Shown piece by piece: positions 1-8,929 of a stretch of DNA of 34,429 bases. Source of the DNA: Hyphomicrobiales bacterium (GTDB lineage Bacteria > Pseudomonadota > Alphaproteobacteria > Rhizobiales > Beijerinckiaceae); the NCBI GenBank assembly GCA_947455995.1, contig CANGQA010000023.1:1-34429 (forward strand). The letters run 5' to 3'. Position 1 is the first letter of the stretch; every line of letters begins with the position of its first letter. The notes under the pieces were generated by a model, which saw only the letters and a list, made by a program, of their open reading frames with translations, ran no database searches and had not been told where the DNA came from. The position numbers were made by a program, and so were the translations under genes.

Positions 1-6
1 CTCTGA

Positions 7-22
7 CCCGACCAAGGTCGGG
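7..22 (-). promoter_or_regulatory. Leader hairpin of the leftward transcript
   Basis: The bases form a 6-bp perfect stem (CCCGAC/GTCGGG) with a four-base loop, about 80-90 bases downstream of the leftward promoter at 102-131. No T-run is visible before the edge of the window. It could be a leader control structure or an attenuator. The function is inferred only from its position. Confidence 0.3.
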
Positions 23-101
23 CGAACATAAGCCCTAAACCAGAGAAAACATATCGGCTCGCTGAAGGAATAAACCACCAACGTCCGCCGTCTGTGAACG
101 C

Positions 102-131
102 GTTATAGAACCCCCAAACCAATAGAGTCAA
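102..131 (-). promoter_or_regulatory. Leftward sigma70-type promoter for a gene beyond the left edge
   Basis: Read leftward, a TTGACT -35 box (126-131) and a TATAAC -10 box (102-107) are separated by 18 bases. The transcript would run left through about 95 bases with no obvious coding region before the window ends. Both hexamers are close to consensus, so a well-expressed gene lies to the left. The downstream gene cannot be identified from what is shown. Confidence 0.5.
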
Positions 132-394
132 CACTCATATGTGAAAAAATTGTCATAATACGAATACCGTTACAAACAATTCGAACAAATGAACATTTTT
201 TATCAATATTTTCATGGACTTGATCTGTTTTTATCTTCCATGCATTTTCTGCCGTTTTATCACCGGTCAAACCTTTTAGGCTGCTCTTGCGGTGTTTGTA
301 TGCCGGTTTTTCTGGATTTTTGTGCCCCTGTCCGATGCAATTGCCCAGCTAACATCCAGATTGCTGCCTTTTTGATGTGCGAAAGGAGGTTCTG

Positions 395-439
395 ATGGAC
401 ATGCAACGGTGGTTTGAAACTATGCTTCACAACCAATGA
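395..439 (+). CDS. Possible 14-codon leader peptide upstream of the M23 peptidase
   Basis: A 14-codon frame (MDMQRWFETMLHNQ) starts at 395 behind a near-ideal Shine-Dalgarno AAAGGAGG at 382-389, five bases before the ATG. Its ATG overlaps the TGA of a weaker 68-codon frame (189-395) in the arrangement TGATG. It ends 89 bases before the peptidase start. The ribosome binding site is stronger than that of the peptidase gene itself, which makes a translated leader plausible. There is no homology evidence, and it could be chance. Confidence 0.25.
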   Translation: MDMQRWFETMLHNQ

Positions 440-528
440 TGCCATTGTCCCCCGACACCGGCAATTAAGCCATCAATATCGTTGTTGGTCTGTATCTCCA
501 CATTTCCGACAAACATCTATATAGAGAC

Positions 529-2550
529 ATGATGATGAGACAGATGAGCCGGCCCAACCTGATGCGACAAGGCGGTATGACACCCAATCTCGGTGTTTTG
601 CCACCTATGGCCGTATCGGGAGTTGGCCTGCCGTTCGACCGGCGCTCGGTCAATATCCGCTGGTTGACAGCCACAGCCCTTGTCGGATTAGGGGGGGCGG
701 TGCTGCTTGGTCTGGCTATCCTTGCCTCGACCGACAAGCGCAGCATGCTGGCTTTTGTCCCGGAGCTTGTTTCAGACGCAACCCAGCGCATGCGCACCGT
801 ATTCGACGGTTCGGTCCAACGTGGCGACCGCCTAGTGCCTTTGGTGGAAAATTTATCGGCCCGTCAGGTTTTGCGGATTCCCACCCCCGTCAAAATCGAT
901 GACCGCGAGGTCATGAGATTAAAGCCTTATATCAGGGTCTCGACTAAACTCGCGCTGAATCTGTCGGGTGCGGTCAATGATATTCCGAATTTCAATCCAC
1001 AGCAGATTTTTGCGGCCGGTGACCAGCCCTTGCCCAAGGTTGATCAACCTTTGATCCGTGCCGATGAGAACGAAGCCTTTGTTCAGAAAAAACCGTTGTT
1101 AAGCGTGACGGATCCCAATGGACCTTTCCTGAGCCTCTCCGAAAGCCAGATCGAGGAACAGGTCGAGGAAATACGTGTTGCAGCATTGGTGGCAACCAGA
1201 ACGAGTCTTGTGCCCAATATCCTGATTGCCCCCCAGCAAATGCTGGCGCGCACTTTGCCTCTGGCAGGGAGTGAGCCGCTGCGCCGCGACACAACGGTCA
1301 GTGATACGGCTTTTTCCAATATCCGCGTCACCGTTGCACCTGAAAACGTCACGACCATTCCGATGCGGGTCACAAAGGGGCCCGACGCACCGCCTCCGGC
1401 TGAAAAATTCATGCTGGCGCGCAAGAGTGATACATTCGAACAAATACTGATTGCCAATGGCGTGCCACAGCCCGAAGCCCGCAGTGCCTTTGCCACCATC
1501 GCACCGCGCCTCAAGGAAGGCACGATCCGCGACGGGCAGAAGCTCAAAATTCTGACCACCCAGCCCGACAACAAAGCCAGCCAGGTCAATCTGCTTCGGG
1601 CGATTGTCTATGATGAGGACCGCGCTCTGGCCATTCTGGTGAGAAATGACCGTGGCCAATTTGTCGCGATTGCACCGCCAACCAGCCCGCAAGCCGCTCC
1701 GGTCGCCACCCAGAACAATACAGACAATGATGACGAGAGCGGCGGGGTCTCACTCTATCAGAGTCTGTTTGAGACCGGCTTTCGCAACGATATTCCGCGT
1801 CCGATCATCGATCAGCTGCTGCGTGTCTTTTTCTTCGATACCGATTTGCAAAAGCGGGTGAATGACGGCGACAGTTTCGAAGTATTCTATAATGATGATG
1901 ACGAGCGTGAAGCGCGCAAAGAAGTCCTCTATGCCTCTTTGACGACGGGCAATATCACACGGCGCTATTACCGCTACCAGAGCGGGAAGAGCGGCAATGT
2001 CGAACATTATGATGAAACAGGCCGCTCGAACCGCGCCTTCCTGCTGCGCAAACCGATTACCGAAGGCACCCTGCGTTCAGGCTTTGGTTTGCGCTATCAT
2101 CCCGTTCTGCACTACTCCAAGATGCACACCGGCATTGACTGGTCGGACAAGATCGGAACCCCGATCATTGCCGCAGGTGACGGACTGGTGATCAAGGCCG
2201 AATGGGATTCGGGCTATGGTCGCCGCGTTGAAATCCAGCATAATTACAATTTCATAACCACCTACTCGCATATGTCGGCTTTTGCTGCCGATATTGTCGA
2301 AGGCACGACGGTACGCCAGGGTCAGGTCATTGGCTATCTCGGCAGCTCCGGGCTTTCAACCGGGCCGCATCTGCATTACGAGGTGAAGGTCAATGAGAAT
2401 TATGTCGATCCTCTTGGCATCCGATTGCCGAGCAATCGCGAGCTTGACCGCATGCAACTGGCCGAGTTCAAACGCGAACGGGAACGGATCGATGATCTGA
2501 TCAGACAATCCACAAACGGCAACCTCACAGCCGATCGGACCATCCGCTGA
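529..2550 (+). CDS. M23 family metallopeptidase, cell-wall endopeptidase (MepM-like)
   Basis: A 673-residue membrane-anchored peptidoglycan hydrolase, expected to cut peptide crosslinks in the periplasm. One hydrophobic segment lies at about residues 45-67, giving an inside-out single-pass topology. A long linker follows, then an OapA/LysM-like segment at about 295-345, and a C-terminal M23 (LytM) domain at about 508-640. The zinc ligands are visible as HTGID (H533, D537) and HLH (H616), with catalytic histidines H581 (YSHM) and H614, so the enzyme should be active. The start is uncertain: ATGs at 529, 532 and 544 are all possible, and none has a strong ribosome binding site. A 389-base non-coding leader precedes it. 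Its exact physiological class (MepM, Csd3-like or ShyA-like) is not resolved. Confidence 0.9.
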   Translation: MMMRQMSRPNLMRQGGMTPNLGVLPPMAVSGVGLPFDRRSVNIRWLTATALVGLGGAVLLGLAILASTDKRSMLAFVPELVSDATQRMRTVFDGSVQRGDRLVPLVENLSARQVLRIPTPVKIDDREVMRLKPYIRVSTKLALNLSGAVNDIPNFNPQQIFAAGDQPLPKVDQPLIRADENEAFVQKKPLLSVTDPNGPFLSLSESQIEEQVEEIRVAALVATRTSLVPNILIAPQQMLARTLPLAGSEPLRRDTTVSDTAFSNIRVTVAPENVTTIPMRVTKGPDAPPPAEKFMLARKSDTFEQILIANGVPQPEARSAFATIAPRLKEGTIRDGQKLKILTTQPDNKASQVNLLRAIVYDEDRALAILVRNDRGQFVAIAPPTSPQAAPVATQNNTDNDDESGGVSLYQSLFETGFRNDIPRPIIDQLLRVFFFDTDLQKRVNDGDSFEVFYNDDDEREARKEVLYASLTTGNITRRYYRYQSGKSGNVEHYDETGRSNRAFLLRKPITEGTLRSGFGLRYHPVLHYSKMHTGIDWSDKIGTPIIAAGDGLVIKAEWDSGYGRRVEIQHNYNFITTYSHMSAFAADIVEGTTVRQGQVIGYLGSSGLSTGPHLHYEVKVNENYVDPLGIRLPSNRELDRMQLAEFKRERERIDDLIRQSTNGNLTADRTIR

Positions 2551-2608
2551 ATAACCCCTTCCATTATCTGTCTGTTTCCAACATTTTTTCTTGTTCGGCT
2601 GGAATGTC

Positions 2609-3529
2609 ATGCTTCATATTTTTACGATTGTTGCGCCAGTGTTCGGTCTGCTTGCGCTGGGTTTTGCTGCCCGCGCCAGCGACTATATCCCTGAACGCAC
2701 CGGCGAAGGTCTGGCCGATTTTGTCTATTCGATTGCTATTCCCTGCCTGATTTTCAAAACACTGACCAGTGTCAACCTGCCAGAAGCCCAGCCCTGGGGC
2801 TATTGGTTCGCCTATTTTGGCGGGGTTGCTATTGTATGGGCGATGGGCTCGGCCCTGGCCAAATATGTTTTTGATACCCCCTTGATCCCACGCACCATTG
2901 CCGGTTTTGCCTCCTCACAAGCCAATACCGTGCTGATGGGGATCCCGTTGATTCTGGAAAGTTTTGGTCCCGAAGGGGCGGTCCCGCTGTTTCTTTTGGT
3001 GGCCGTGCATCTGCCGATCATGATCGCTGTTGGCACTTTGCTGGCCGAAGGCCGCGGAATGCACTGGAGCAAACTGCTGCGGCAATTGCTGATGCATCCA
3101 ATCCTGATGTCCATTTTTGTATCGGTTGCTTTCAAGCTCACGCATCTGGATGTCCCGGATGTGCTGCGCTCGATTGTCAACCAGATCGGCAGTGCGGCAA
3201 TTCCTTGCGCCCTGTTTACCATGGGCATGGCCTTGCGCCGTTATGGCATCAGGGATCATTTGTCCCTGACCCTGTGCTTGACCTTTCTCAAACTGGTCGT
3301 CCATCCCGCACTGGTGATGCTGCTGGCCTGGACCTTATTCGATATGCCGAAAGTCTGGGCTGGTGTCGCAGTCCTGTTTGCCGCCTCCCCTGTTGGCATC
3401 AACGCCTATCTGTTTGCCGAACGCTACAAGCAAGGTGTTGGGATTGCCTCGGGAGCGATTGCTCTGTCGACCGGGCTTTCCACTGTCACGATTACGGCCT
3501 GGTTGATGATTTTGGGGGTGGGCCAGTAA
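2609..3529 (+). CDS. AEC family permease (auxin efflux carrier-like transporter)
   Basis: An inner-membrane protein of 306 residues with about ten hydrophobic segments along its whole length, matching the AEC family of organic-anion permeases (malonate, malate or auxin carrier type). It starts with a membrane segment (MLHIFTIVAPVFGLLALG) and has the family's central loop between two five-helix halves. I prefer the ATG at 2609, with CTGGA just upstream, over the in-frame TTG at 2591. It follows the M23 peptidase gene by 58 bases on the same strand, so co-transcription is possible but not required. The substrate cannot be read from sequence. The gene converges with gluQRS, with 23 bases between stop codons. 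Confidence 0.85.
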   Translation: MLHIFTIVAPVFGLLALGFAARASDYIPERTGEGLADFVYSIAIPCLIFKTLTSVNLPEAQPWGYWFAYFGGVAIVWAMGSALAKYVFDTPLIPRTIAGFASSQANTVLMGIPLILESFGPEGAVPLFLLVAVHLPIMIAVGTLLAEGRGMHWSKLLRQLLMHPILMSIFVSVAFKLTHLDVPDVLRSIVNQIGSAAIPCALFTMGMALRRYGIRDHLSLTLCLTFLKLVVHPALVMLLAWTLFDMPKVWAGVAVLFAASPVGINAYLFAERYKQGVGIASGAIALSTGLSTVTITAWLMILGVGQ

Positions 3530-3552
3530 ACCGCTGACCAGAACTGCTCAGC

Positions 3553-4419
3553 TCAGGCAAAACCCAACATGGCGCGTATCATGGCGGGGCTGGCACCTTC
3601 CTCGCGCCACAGGCGCAAGGGTTTGGACATCCGGCTTTTGGCCAGTTTGGCACCGCCAGCATCAGTGATCAGATCATGGTGGTAATAATGCGGGGTTGGC
3701 AGGCCAAGCAGAGCTTGCAGCAAACGGTGCAGATCGGTCGCCGCTTCAAGATCGCGTCCGCGCACCACATGAGTGACCCCTTGCAAAGCATCATCGACCA
3801 CCACCGACAGATGATAGCTGGTGGCAATATCCTTGCGCAGCAAGACAGCATCGCCCCAGAGGTGCGGAACAATAGTCTGGGTGATCCATTCGGTATCTTG
3901 GGTATTTTTATGGCCTGCAAAGGCCTGGTAGGTCAGGTGATGGCCAACAACCGCCTGCAAAGCGGCATCCATCCTTAAACGCCATGCCACCGGCAGACCC
4001 TCCAAAGGTGGGGTGTGGAGGCAGTGGCGCGAATACAGCGGTGCGCCATCGGGATCGCAGGCCACCTCATCGGAACCCGAAAGGAGCTGCGCCTGACGAG
4101 CCACCCGCTGGCGTGTGCAATCGCAGGCAAACAGCAACCCGCGTTGTCGCAAAGTGTCGGCCGCATGACGGTAATCATCCATATGGGCAGACTGGAAGCG
4201 CACAGGACCGTCAAAGGCAATGCCGAGCCATTCCAGATCCTCAAAAATGGCTTGAACATGCTCGCTGCGGCTGCGCAAACGGTCGATATCCTCAATTCTC
4301 AGCAAAAGCTTTCCACCATGCCGCCGCGCTTCTTGCTCGTTCAGCAAGGCGGAATAGGCATGACCCAAATGCAAAAGACCATTGGGACTGGGGGCAAAAC
4401 GAAAGACGGGTTGCATCAT
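3553..4419 (-). CDS. gluQRS: Glutamyl-Q tRNA(Asp) synthetase
   Basis: A 288-residue paralogue of the glutamyl-tRNA synthetase catalytic domain, without an anticodon-binding domain. The family attaches glutamate to the queuosine base of tRNA(Asp). The class I signatures are present: FAPSPNG followed by HLGH (the HIGH box), LRIEDID, and KLAKS near the C-terminus in place of KMSKS. Cysteines in FACDC and YSRHC fit the zinc site of this family. The frame opens upstream at 4452, but homologues start at the motif (M)MQPVFRFAPSPNG, so 4419 is chosen. It is divergent from the AlkA-like gene across a gap of about 20-55 bases. Confidence 0.9.
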   Translation of the reverse strand: MMQPVFRFAPSPNGLLHLGHAYSALLNEQEARRHGGKLLLRIEDIDRLRSRSEHVQAIFEDLEWLGIAFDGPVRFQSAHMDDYRHAADTLRQRGLLFACDCTRQRVARQAQLLSGSDEVACDPDGAPLYSRHCLHTPPLEGLPVAWRLRMDAALQAVVGHHLTYQAFAGHKNTQDTEWITQTIVPHLWGDAVLLRKDIATSYHLSVVVDDALQGVTHVVRGRDLEAATDLHRLLQALLGLPTPHYYHHDLITDAGGAKLAKSRMSKPLRLWREEGASPAMIRAMLGFA

Positions 4420-4474
4420 TATGCCACTATCATGCACCATGCCCCCTCTCAAAGCAAAGCATGATGAGCCGCTG

Positions 4475-5134
4475 ATGTCCCCATTTCGAATATCCGGTTT
4501 GATTGATCATGAGGAGGCTCTCGATCAGGCACTTGTTGCCCTGTTGGAAGCCAATCCGGCCTTGCGTCCGCTTTACGAGATCGGCGGCAAGCCACCTTTA
4601 CGCAAACGAGCACCCGGTTTCAAAGGACTGGCAGGCATTATAGTGTCGCAGCAAGTGTCCACGGCCAGTGCCGCCGCCATCTGGAAACGGGTCGAGAACC
4701 GCTTTCCCGCCCTTGATATCGGCGATATACTCGCCAGCGACGATGCGGCGTTGCAAGCCTGTGGCTTGTCGCGGCCCAAGATCCGCACCCTGCGCGCCAT
4801 TGCAGAAGCGGTGGATTCGGGACAACTGGATTTCAACCGGCTTGGCACTGGATCAATCGAGGATGCTTTTCAGTCACTGGTCGCGGTCAAGGGCATCGGG
4901 CCGTGGACCGCCGATCTCTATCTGTTGTTTTGTCTGGGCCATGCCGATGCGTTGCCTGCCGGTGATCTCGCTTTGCAGGAGGCCGCAAAGATGGGCTTCG
5001 ACCTGTCCCAACGGCCATCGGCGCAAGCTCTAACAGAGCTGGCAGAAGCGTGGCGGCCTTGGCGCGGTGTCGCTGCAAAGCTGCTTTGGGCCTATTATGG
5101 CGCAATGAAACGCCGGATTGGAGAACCATCTTGA
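4475..5134 (+). CDS. DNA-3-methyladenine glycosylase II (AlkA-like, HhH-GPD family)
   Basis: A 219-residue base-excision repair enzyme predicted to remove alkylated purines. The helix-hairpin-helix reads VKGIGPWTADLY, and the catalytic aspartate is in LPAGDLAL (about D164). The lysine that marks bifunctional glycosylase/lyases is absent, as expected for the AlkA type. An internal segment GIIVSQQVSTASA matches the family's (I)xQQ(I/V)S motif. The AlkA N-terminal beta domain is missing, so this is the short form. Starts at 4439 (MPPLK) and 4475 (MSPFR) are both possible; neither has a strong Shine-Dalgarno. The 70 bases after the stop show nothing notable. Confidence 0.85.
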   Translation: MSPFRISGLIDHEEALDQALVALLEANPALRPLYEIGGKPPLRKRAPGFKGLAGIIVSQQVSTASAAAIWKRVENRFPALDIGDILASDDAALQACGLSRPKIRTLRAIAEAVDSGQLDFNRLGTGSIEDAFQSLVAVKGIGPWTADLYLLFCLGHADALPAGDLALQEAAKMGFDLSQRPSAQALTELAEAWRPWRGVAAKLLWAYYGAMKRRIGEPS

Positions 5135-5204
5135 TCATCATGCCAAAGTGCTGTTGAACAGCAAGACTGAACCCTGAAACCAATTCTTATTCCGCGAGGC
5201 TCCC

Positions 5205-5639
5205 ATGGCGCGCCCTGCCCGCTCCACCCGCGCCGACTATCGGCACATGACCCCGATCACAACACGTTGGTGCGACAATGATGTCTTCGCCCATGTCAAT
5301 AATGTGGTCTATTATCAATGGTTCGATACGGCAGTGACCGGCTATCTGCTCAAGACCGGCGTGCTTGATCCTTTGCGGTCGCCCGTGATCACTTTGGTGG
5401 TGGAAACCCGCTGCAGCTATTTTGAAAGCACCAGCTTTCCCGACCTCATCGAGGTCGGCATTGCAATCAAACAGTTGGGCACCTCATCGATGACCTATCA
5501 GATCGGTATTTTCAAACAGGGTCAGGATCTGGCCATTGCGCAGGGACATCTGATCCATGTGGCGGTGGATCGGGCCAGCAATAGCAGCACGCCGATCCCG
5601 GATCCGATGCGCAAGGCGCTGGAAGCAATCCAGATTTGA
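5205..5639 (+). CDS. Acyl-CoA thioesterase, hotdog fold (4-hydroxybenzoyl-CoA thioesterase/YbgC type)
   Basis: A 144-residue single hotdog domain. The active-site region TTRWCDNDVFAHVNNVVYY carries the Asp (WCDND) and the HVNN helix start typical of the YbgC/4-hydroxybenzoyl-CoA thioesterase group, which hydrolyses acyl-CoA esters in the cytoplasm. The length is normal for the family. The ATG at 5205 has a modest GCGAGG upstream. It sits between the AlkA-like gene and ispG on the same strand with gaps of 70 and 87 bases, with no obvious functional link. The acyl chain preference cannot be predicted. Confidence 0.85.
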   Translation: MARPARSTRADYRHMTPITTRWCDNDVFAHVNNVVYYQWFDTAVTGYLLKTGVLDPLRSPVITLVVETRCSYFESTSFPDLIEVGIAIKQLGTSSMTYQIGIFKQGQDLAIAQGHLIHVAVDRASNSSTPIPDPMRKALEAIQI

Positions 5640-5726
5640 TGTCACACCGATAAAGTTCACCTTGACCGAATGTTCGCCGGCCCACACAAAGGGGCAGTGC
5701 TCCCGCTTCGGGTGTTTTGAGAACCG

Positions 5727-7007
5727 ATGATGAAAAGCTCGCTCGACCCTGACACCATGACCTGCCTGCCCTGCCAGCCTGCTGCAGGCCCGGCCCCTCG
5801 CCATTCCACGGTTCCGGTCTCGGTCGGCGGCGTGATGATCGGCGGAGGCGCACCGATTGCCGTGCAATCGATGACCAATACCGACACTGCCGATATTGCG
5901 GGCACGATTGCCCAAGTGGCCGCATTGGCCCGCGCCGGCTCGGAACTGGTGCGCATTACAGTGGATCGGGACGAGGCTGCAGCGGCGGTTCCCCATATCC
6001 GCGACGGCCTCCTGAAGCAGGGCATTGCAATGCCGTTGATCGGAGATTTCCATTATATCGGCCACACGCTGCTGGCCGAACATCCCGCTTGCGCAGAAGC
6101 GCTCGATAAATACCGGATCAATCCGGGGAATGTTGGCTTTCGCGAGAAGCGCGACCGCCAGTTCACCGCGATCATCGAACAGGCGATCCGCTACAACAAA
6201 ACAATCCGGATCGGCGCCAACTGGGGATCGCTCGATCAGGAACTGCTCACACATCTGATGGACATCAATGCCAAAAGTCCACAGCCGCTCGAGGCGCGTG
6301 CGGTGACACGCGAGGCTATGGCACAATCGGCTATCCTGTCGGCTGATCGGGCTGTCGAATTGGGCCTGCCCAAGCACAAGATCATCCTGTCGGCCAAGGT
6401 GTCGGCAGTTCAGGATCTGATTACCGTGTACCGGATGCTGGCTGAACGGTGCGATTATGCGCTGCATCTGGGCCTCACAGAGGCGGGAATGGGGACCAAG
6501 GGCATTGTCGCCTCGGCAGCCGCGCTCGGCGTGCTGTTGCAGGAAGGCATCGGCGACACGATCCGCGTGTCACTGACACCCGAGCCCAATGGCGACCGGA
6601 CCCGCGAGGTCAAGGTCGCACAGGAAATCCTGCAAACCATGGGCTTTAGAACATTCGTGCCACTGGTGGCTGCTTGTCCGGGTTGCGGACGCACCACCTC
6701 GACGGTGTTTCAGGAACTGGCTGGCGACATCCAGAACTGGATTATCGACTCCATGCCACACTGGAAAACCCGGTATCCCGGCGTTGAAAATCTCAATGTC
6801 GCGGTGATGGGCTGCATCGTGAATGGACCGGGCGAATCCAAACATGCCGATATCGGCATTTCTCTGCCAGGAACGGGTGAAACGCCGACAGCTCCGGTAT
6901 TTGTCGATGGCGCAAAAGTCGCCACCTTGCGTGGCCCGAGCCTTGTGACCGACTTCAAAACCATGGTCGGCGACTATATCGAAAAGCGTTACGGCCCCCA
7001 GGCCTAA
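5727..7007 (+). CDS. ispG: 4-hydroxy-3-methylbut-2-en-1-yl diphosphate synthase (flavodoxin)
   Basis: The penultimate enzyme of the MEP isoprenoid pathway, converting MEcPP to HMBPP with a [4Fe-4S] cluster. The 426 residues include the TIM-barrel half and the C-terminal cluster-binding half. The three cluster cysteines are visible as C317 and C320 ([10 protein letters not shown]) and C363 ([11 protein letters not shown]). The sequence after them ([10 protein letters not shown]) is typical. The start is 5727 or 5730 (MM), with TTGAGAA upstream. It converges with ispA-DUF1345, so two isoprenoid genes face each other. The final alanine codon and TAA stop are the first bases of a 14-bp tandem repeat. 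Confidence 0.96.
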   Translation: MMKSSLDPDTMTCLPCQPAAGPAPRHSTVPVSVGGVMIGGGAPIAVQSMTNTDTADIAGTIAQVAALARAGSELVRITVDRDEAAAAVPHIRDGLLKQGIAMPLIGDFHYIGHTLLAEHPACAEALDKYRINPGNVGFREKRDRQFTAIIEQAIRYNKTIRIGANWGSLDQELLTHLMDINAKSPQPLEARAVTREAMAQSAILSADRAVELGLPKHKIILSAKVSAVQDLITVYRMLAERCDYALHLGLTEAGMGTKGIVASAAALGVLLQEGIGDTIRVSLTPEPNGDRTREVKVAQEILQTMGFRTFVPLVAACPGCGRTTSTVFQELAGDIQNWIIDSMPHWKTRYPGVENLNVAVMGCIVNGPGESKHADIGISLPGTGETPTAPVFVDGAKVATLRGPSLVTDFKTMVGDYIEKRYGPQA

Positions 7008-7071
7008 GATCAACTGCCTAAGATCAATTGCCTGAAATCAATGGCCTGAGATCAATTGCCAGAGATCAGGC
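7002..7071. repeat. Degenerate 14-bp tandem repeat, five copies, between convergent genes
   Basis: Five head-to-tail 14-base units fill this stretch: GCCTAAGATCAACT, GCCTAAGATCAATT, GCCTGAAATCAATG, GCCTGAGATCAATT and GCCAGAGATCAGGC. The first unit contains the last codon and stop of ispG. The last units contain the C-terminal codons and stop of the opposing DUF1345 gene (stop at 7052-7054). The copies differ by substitutions only, with no change in unit length. This looks like an old slippage expansion. No strong terminator hairpin with a T-run is seen here. Confidence 0.9.
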
Positions 7072-7750
7072 TGGCCCCGATATTGATCGACAGGGCCAGA
7101 ACAGCCGTGTTGAACACAAAGGCAATGAGACATTGCAGCATGGTGACCTGCCGCATCGGGCGGGAGAGAATGTTCACATCGGCAGTCTGGGCCGCACAGG
7201 CAATCACAAAAGACTGGTACATGAAATCGCTGTAATCTGGCTCGGCATCACCGGGGAATTGCAGGCCGCCATGCTCGGCCCCCGCATGCTCCTTGTAGTA
7301 GAGATTGGCGTAATGCAAAGCGAAAGTGATGTGGGTGAAAATCCATGATAGGGCAACCGTAACCCCTGTCAGGAGCAGATGGGCCAACGGGCTGTTGCCG
7401 GATTTGATCGTGGCCAACTCGACCAGAATGGCCGCAAAACTCGCCACTGCTCCGAAAACTGTGACAATCAGGATGATCCCATCACCCTCGTCATTCAGCG
7501 CGGCCCGCTTACGGCAGAGTTCGACAGTAGAGCCATAAGTCAGATGCACCACCAAGCCAATGTAAAGGAGAGCAGCCAAATCCCATGCCACCAGAAGCCG
7601 CGTTGTCTGCCGCCAGCTTTCAGGCATGAATTGATAGCTTTCCAGACCGCATAACAGTGCAAACATCATGCGCCGGCGGGCCAGAAAAAATACCCGCAGT
7701 CTGCGCATCACTGAAGGGCGGAGCGAATGGGTCAACGGATTGGTGTTCAT
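7052..7750 (-). CDS. DUF1345 family membrane protein
   Basis: A 232-residue inner-membrane protein of unknown function. Five or so hydrophobic stretches are visible. The DUF1345 hallmarks are present: THITFALHYANLYY, GLQFPGDAEPDYSDFMY and SFVIACAAQTADV. The N-terminus is basic (RPSVMRRLRVFFLARRR). Its ATG overlaps the ispA stop by four bases (ATGA at 7747-7750), so the two are translationally coupled, although this pairing says little about function. The last codons (LISGN, stop) lie in the 14-bp repeat, so the C-terminal residues may be the product of repeat expansion. Confidence 0.85.
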   Translation of the reverse strand: MNTNPLTHSLRPSVMRRLRVFFLARRRMMFALLCGLESYQFMPESWRQTTRLLVAWDLAALLYIGLVVHLTYGSTVELCRKRAALNDEGDGIILIVTVFGAVASFAAILVELATIKSGNSPLAHLLLTGVTVALSWIFTHITFALHYANLYYKEHAGAEHGGLQFPGDAEPDYSDFMYQSFVIACAAQTADVNILSRPMRQVTMLQCLIAFVFNTAVLALSINIGASLISGN

Positions 7751-8682
7751 CGTTTGCGGGCTCCTGTAAACCTGACAGCATCACGCAAGGGATCGGCTTC
7801 GGGGCCGAACCTTGCCAAAGCCGCGAGTGCGGCTTCCACATGCATCTGAACCTCACGGCGTGCGGCCTCGATCCCCAGCACCTGCACCAGCGTGGCTTTG
7901 CCTTTGGCCTCGTCCTTGCCCACGGCCTTGCCCAGTGTGGCACTATCGGCTTCCACATCCAACACATCATCGGCAATCTGGAACGCAATCCCCAGCGAAC
8001 GGCCATAACGGGCCAGAGCTTCGCGCTGGTCGAGTGACGCGCCTGCCAGAATTGCCCCTGCCTCGACGGCAAAAAGCAACAAGGCCCCCGTTTTCATCGC
8101 CTGCAACTGGCGAATAGCCTCGGGAAGGAGTTTTAGCGGTTGGCCACCATGGGTATGGCGTCCCTCAGCAGCCAGATCGAGCATCTGTCCACCCACCATG
8201 CCGCCCACACCGGAAGCTCGCGCCAAACCGCGCACCAGCTGCAACCCCACCCGTGGATCGGGATGCACCTGCGGGCTGGCGATCACATCGAAGGCCAGCG
8301 TAAGCAGTCCATCACCCGCCAGAATGGCAGTGGCCTCGTCAAAGGCCTTGTGCACAGTCGGCTGGCCGCGCCGCAGATCATCATCATCCATCATCGGCAG
8401 ATCATCATGGACCAGCGAATAGCAATGGACACATTCCAGAGCCGCCGCAGCGATCAGTGCCCCATCCGCCACAGGCCCGCCACAGGCCTTATGGGCTGAA
8501 ACCAGCAAAAACGGGCGCAGCCGCTTGCCGCCTGCCAGAGCGGCATGACGCATGGAGGCCAAAAGACGGTCCGGACGCACGATTTCACCCTCAAGCGCCG
8601 TATCCATCAACAGACTGTCGAGCAACTGTTCGACCTGAAGGGCAACAGCGGTCAATTGCGTTTCAAAATCAGGAGCAACCAT
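7747..8682 (-). CDS. ispA: Polyprenyl synthetase, probable farnesyl diphosphate synthase
   Basis: A 311-residue trans-isoprenyl diphosphate synthase that would condense DMAPP/GPP with IPP in the cytoplasm. GGKRLRPFLL (51-60) is the substrate-binding lysine/arginine motif. The first aspartate-rich motif is DDLPMMD (93-99), and the second is DDVLD (238-242). The two residues between the DD pair and the last D of the first motif (with the DDxxxxD spacing) and the length suggest a short-chain (C15) product of the bacterial IspA type, although chain length is an inference. AAGG precedes the ATG at 8682. It is the first gene of a two-gene leftward unit with DUF1345. Confidence 0.9.
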   Translation of the reverse strand: MVAPDFETQLTAVALQVEQLLDSLLMDTALEGEIVRPDRLLASMRHAALAGGKRLRPFLLVSAHKACGGPVADGALIAAAALECVHCYSLVHDDLPMMDDDDLRRGQPTVHKAFDEATAILAGDGLLTLAFDVIASPQVHPDPRVGLQLVRGLARASGVGGMVGGQMLDLAAEGRHTHGGQPLKLLPEAIRQLQAMKTGALLLFAVEAGAILAGASLDQREALARYGRSLGIAFQIADDVLDVEADSATLGKAVGKDEAKGKATLVQVLGIEAARREVQMHVEAALAALARFGPEADPLRDAVRFTGARKR

Positions 8683-8929
8683 TCAAAAACCTTGCAAATT
8701 GGCCGTCGAACCCGCCGCCGGACTGGAGGCTAGCCTACCGGATCGCAGGAGAACGACAGCAGGTCAAGCCATCTCTCCCCTGCTTATTTAAAAGAAGTTG
8801 CATCAGCACACTAGCATTCGTGCCAATGTGCCTGTATATGAGCGCACTTGAATTTAGCTTCGGGCTCGATGGTGATCTTGTGATAACCACTGAAATCCCG
8901 GTGCGCGAAATGCCTAGCGGGAGAATTCC

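Noticed and set aside
189-395. 68-codon frame upstream of the M23 peptidase gene
   Set aside because: Odd cysteine-rich composition, no Shine-Dalgarno and no recognisable domain. Its only merit is that its stop overlaps the start of the better-placed 14-codon frame.
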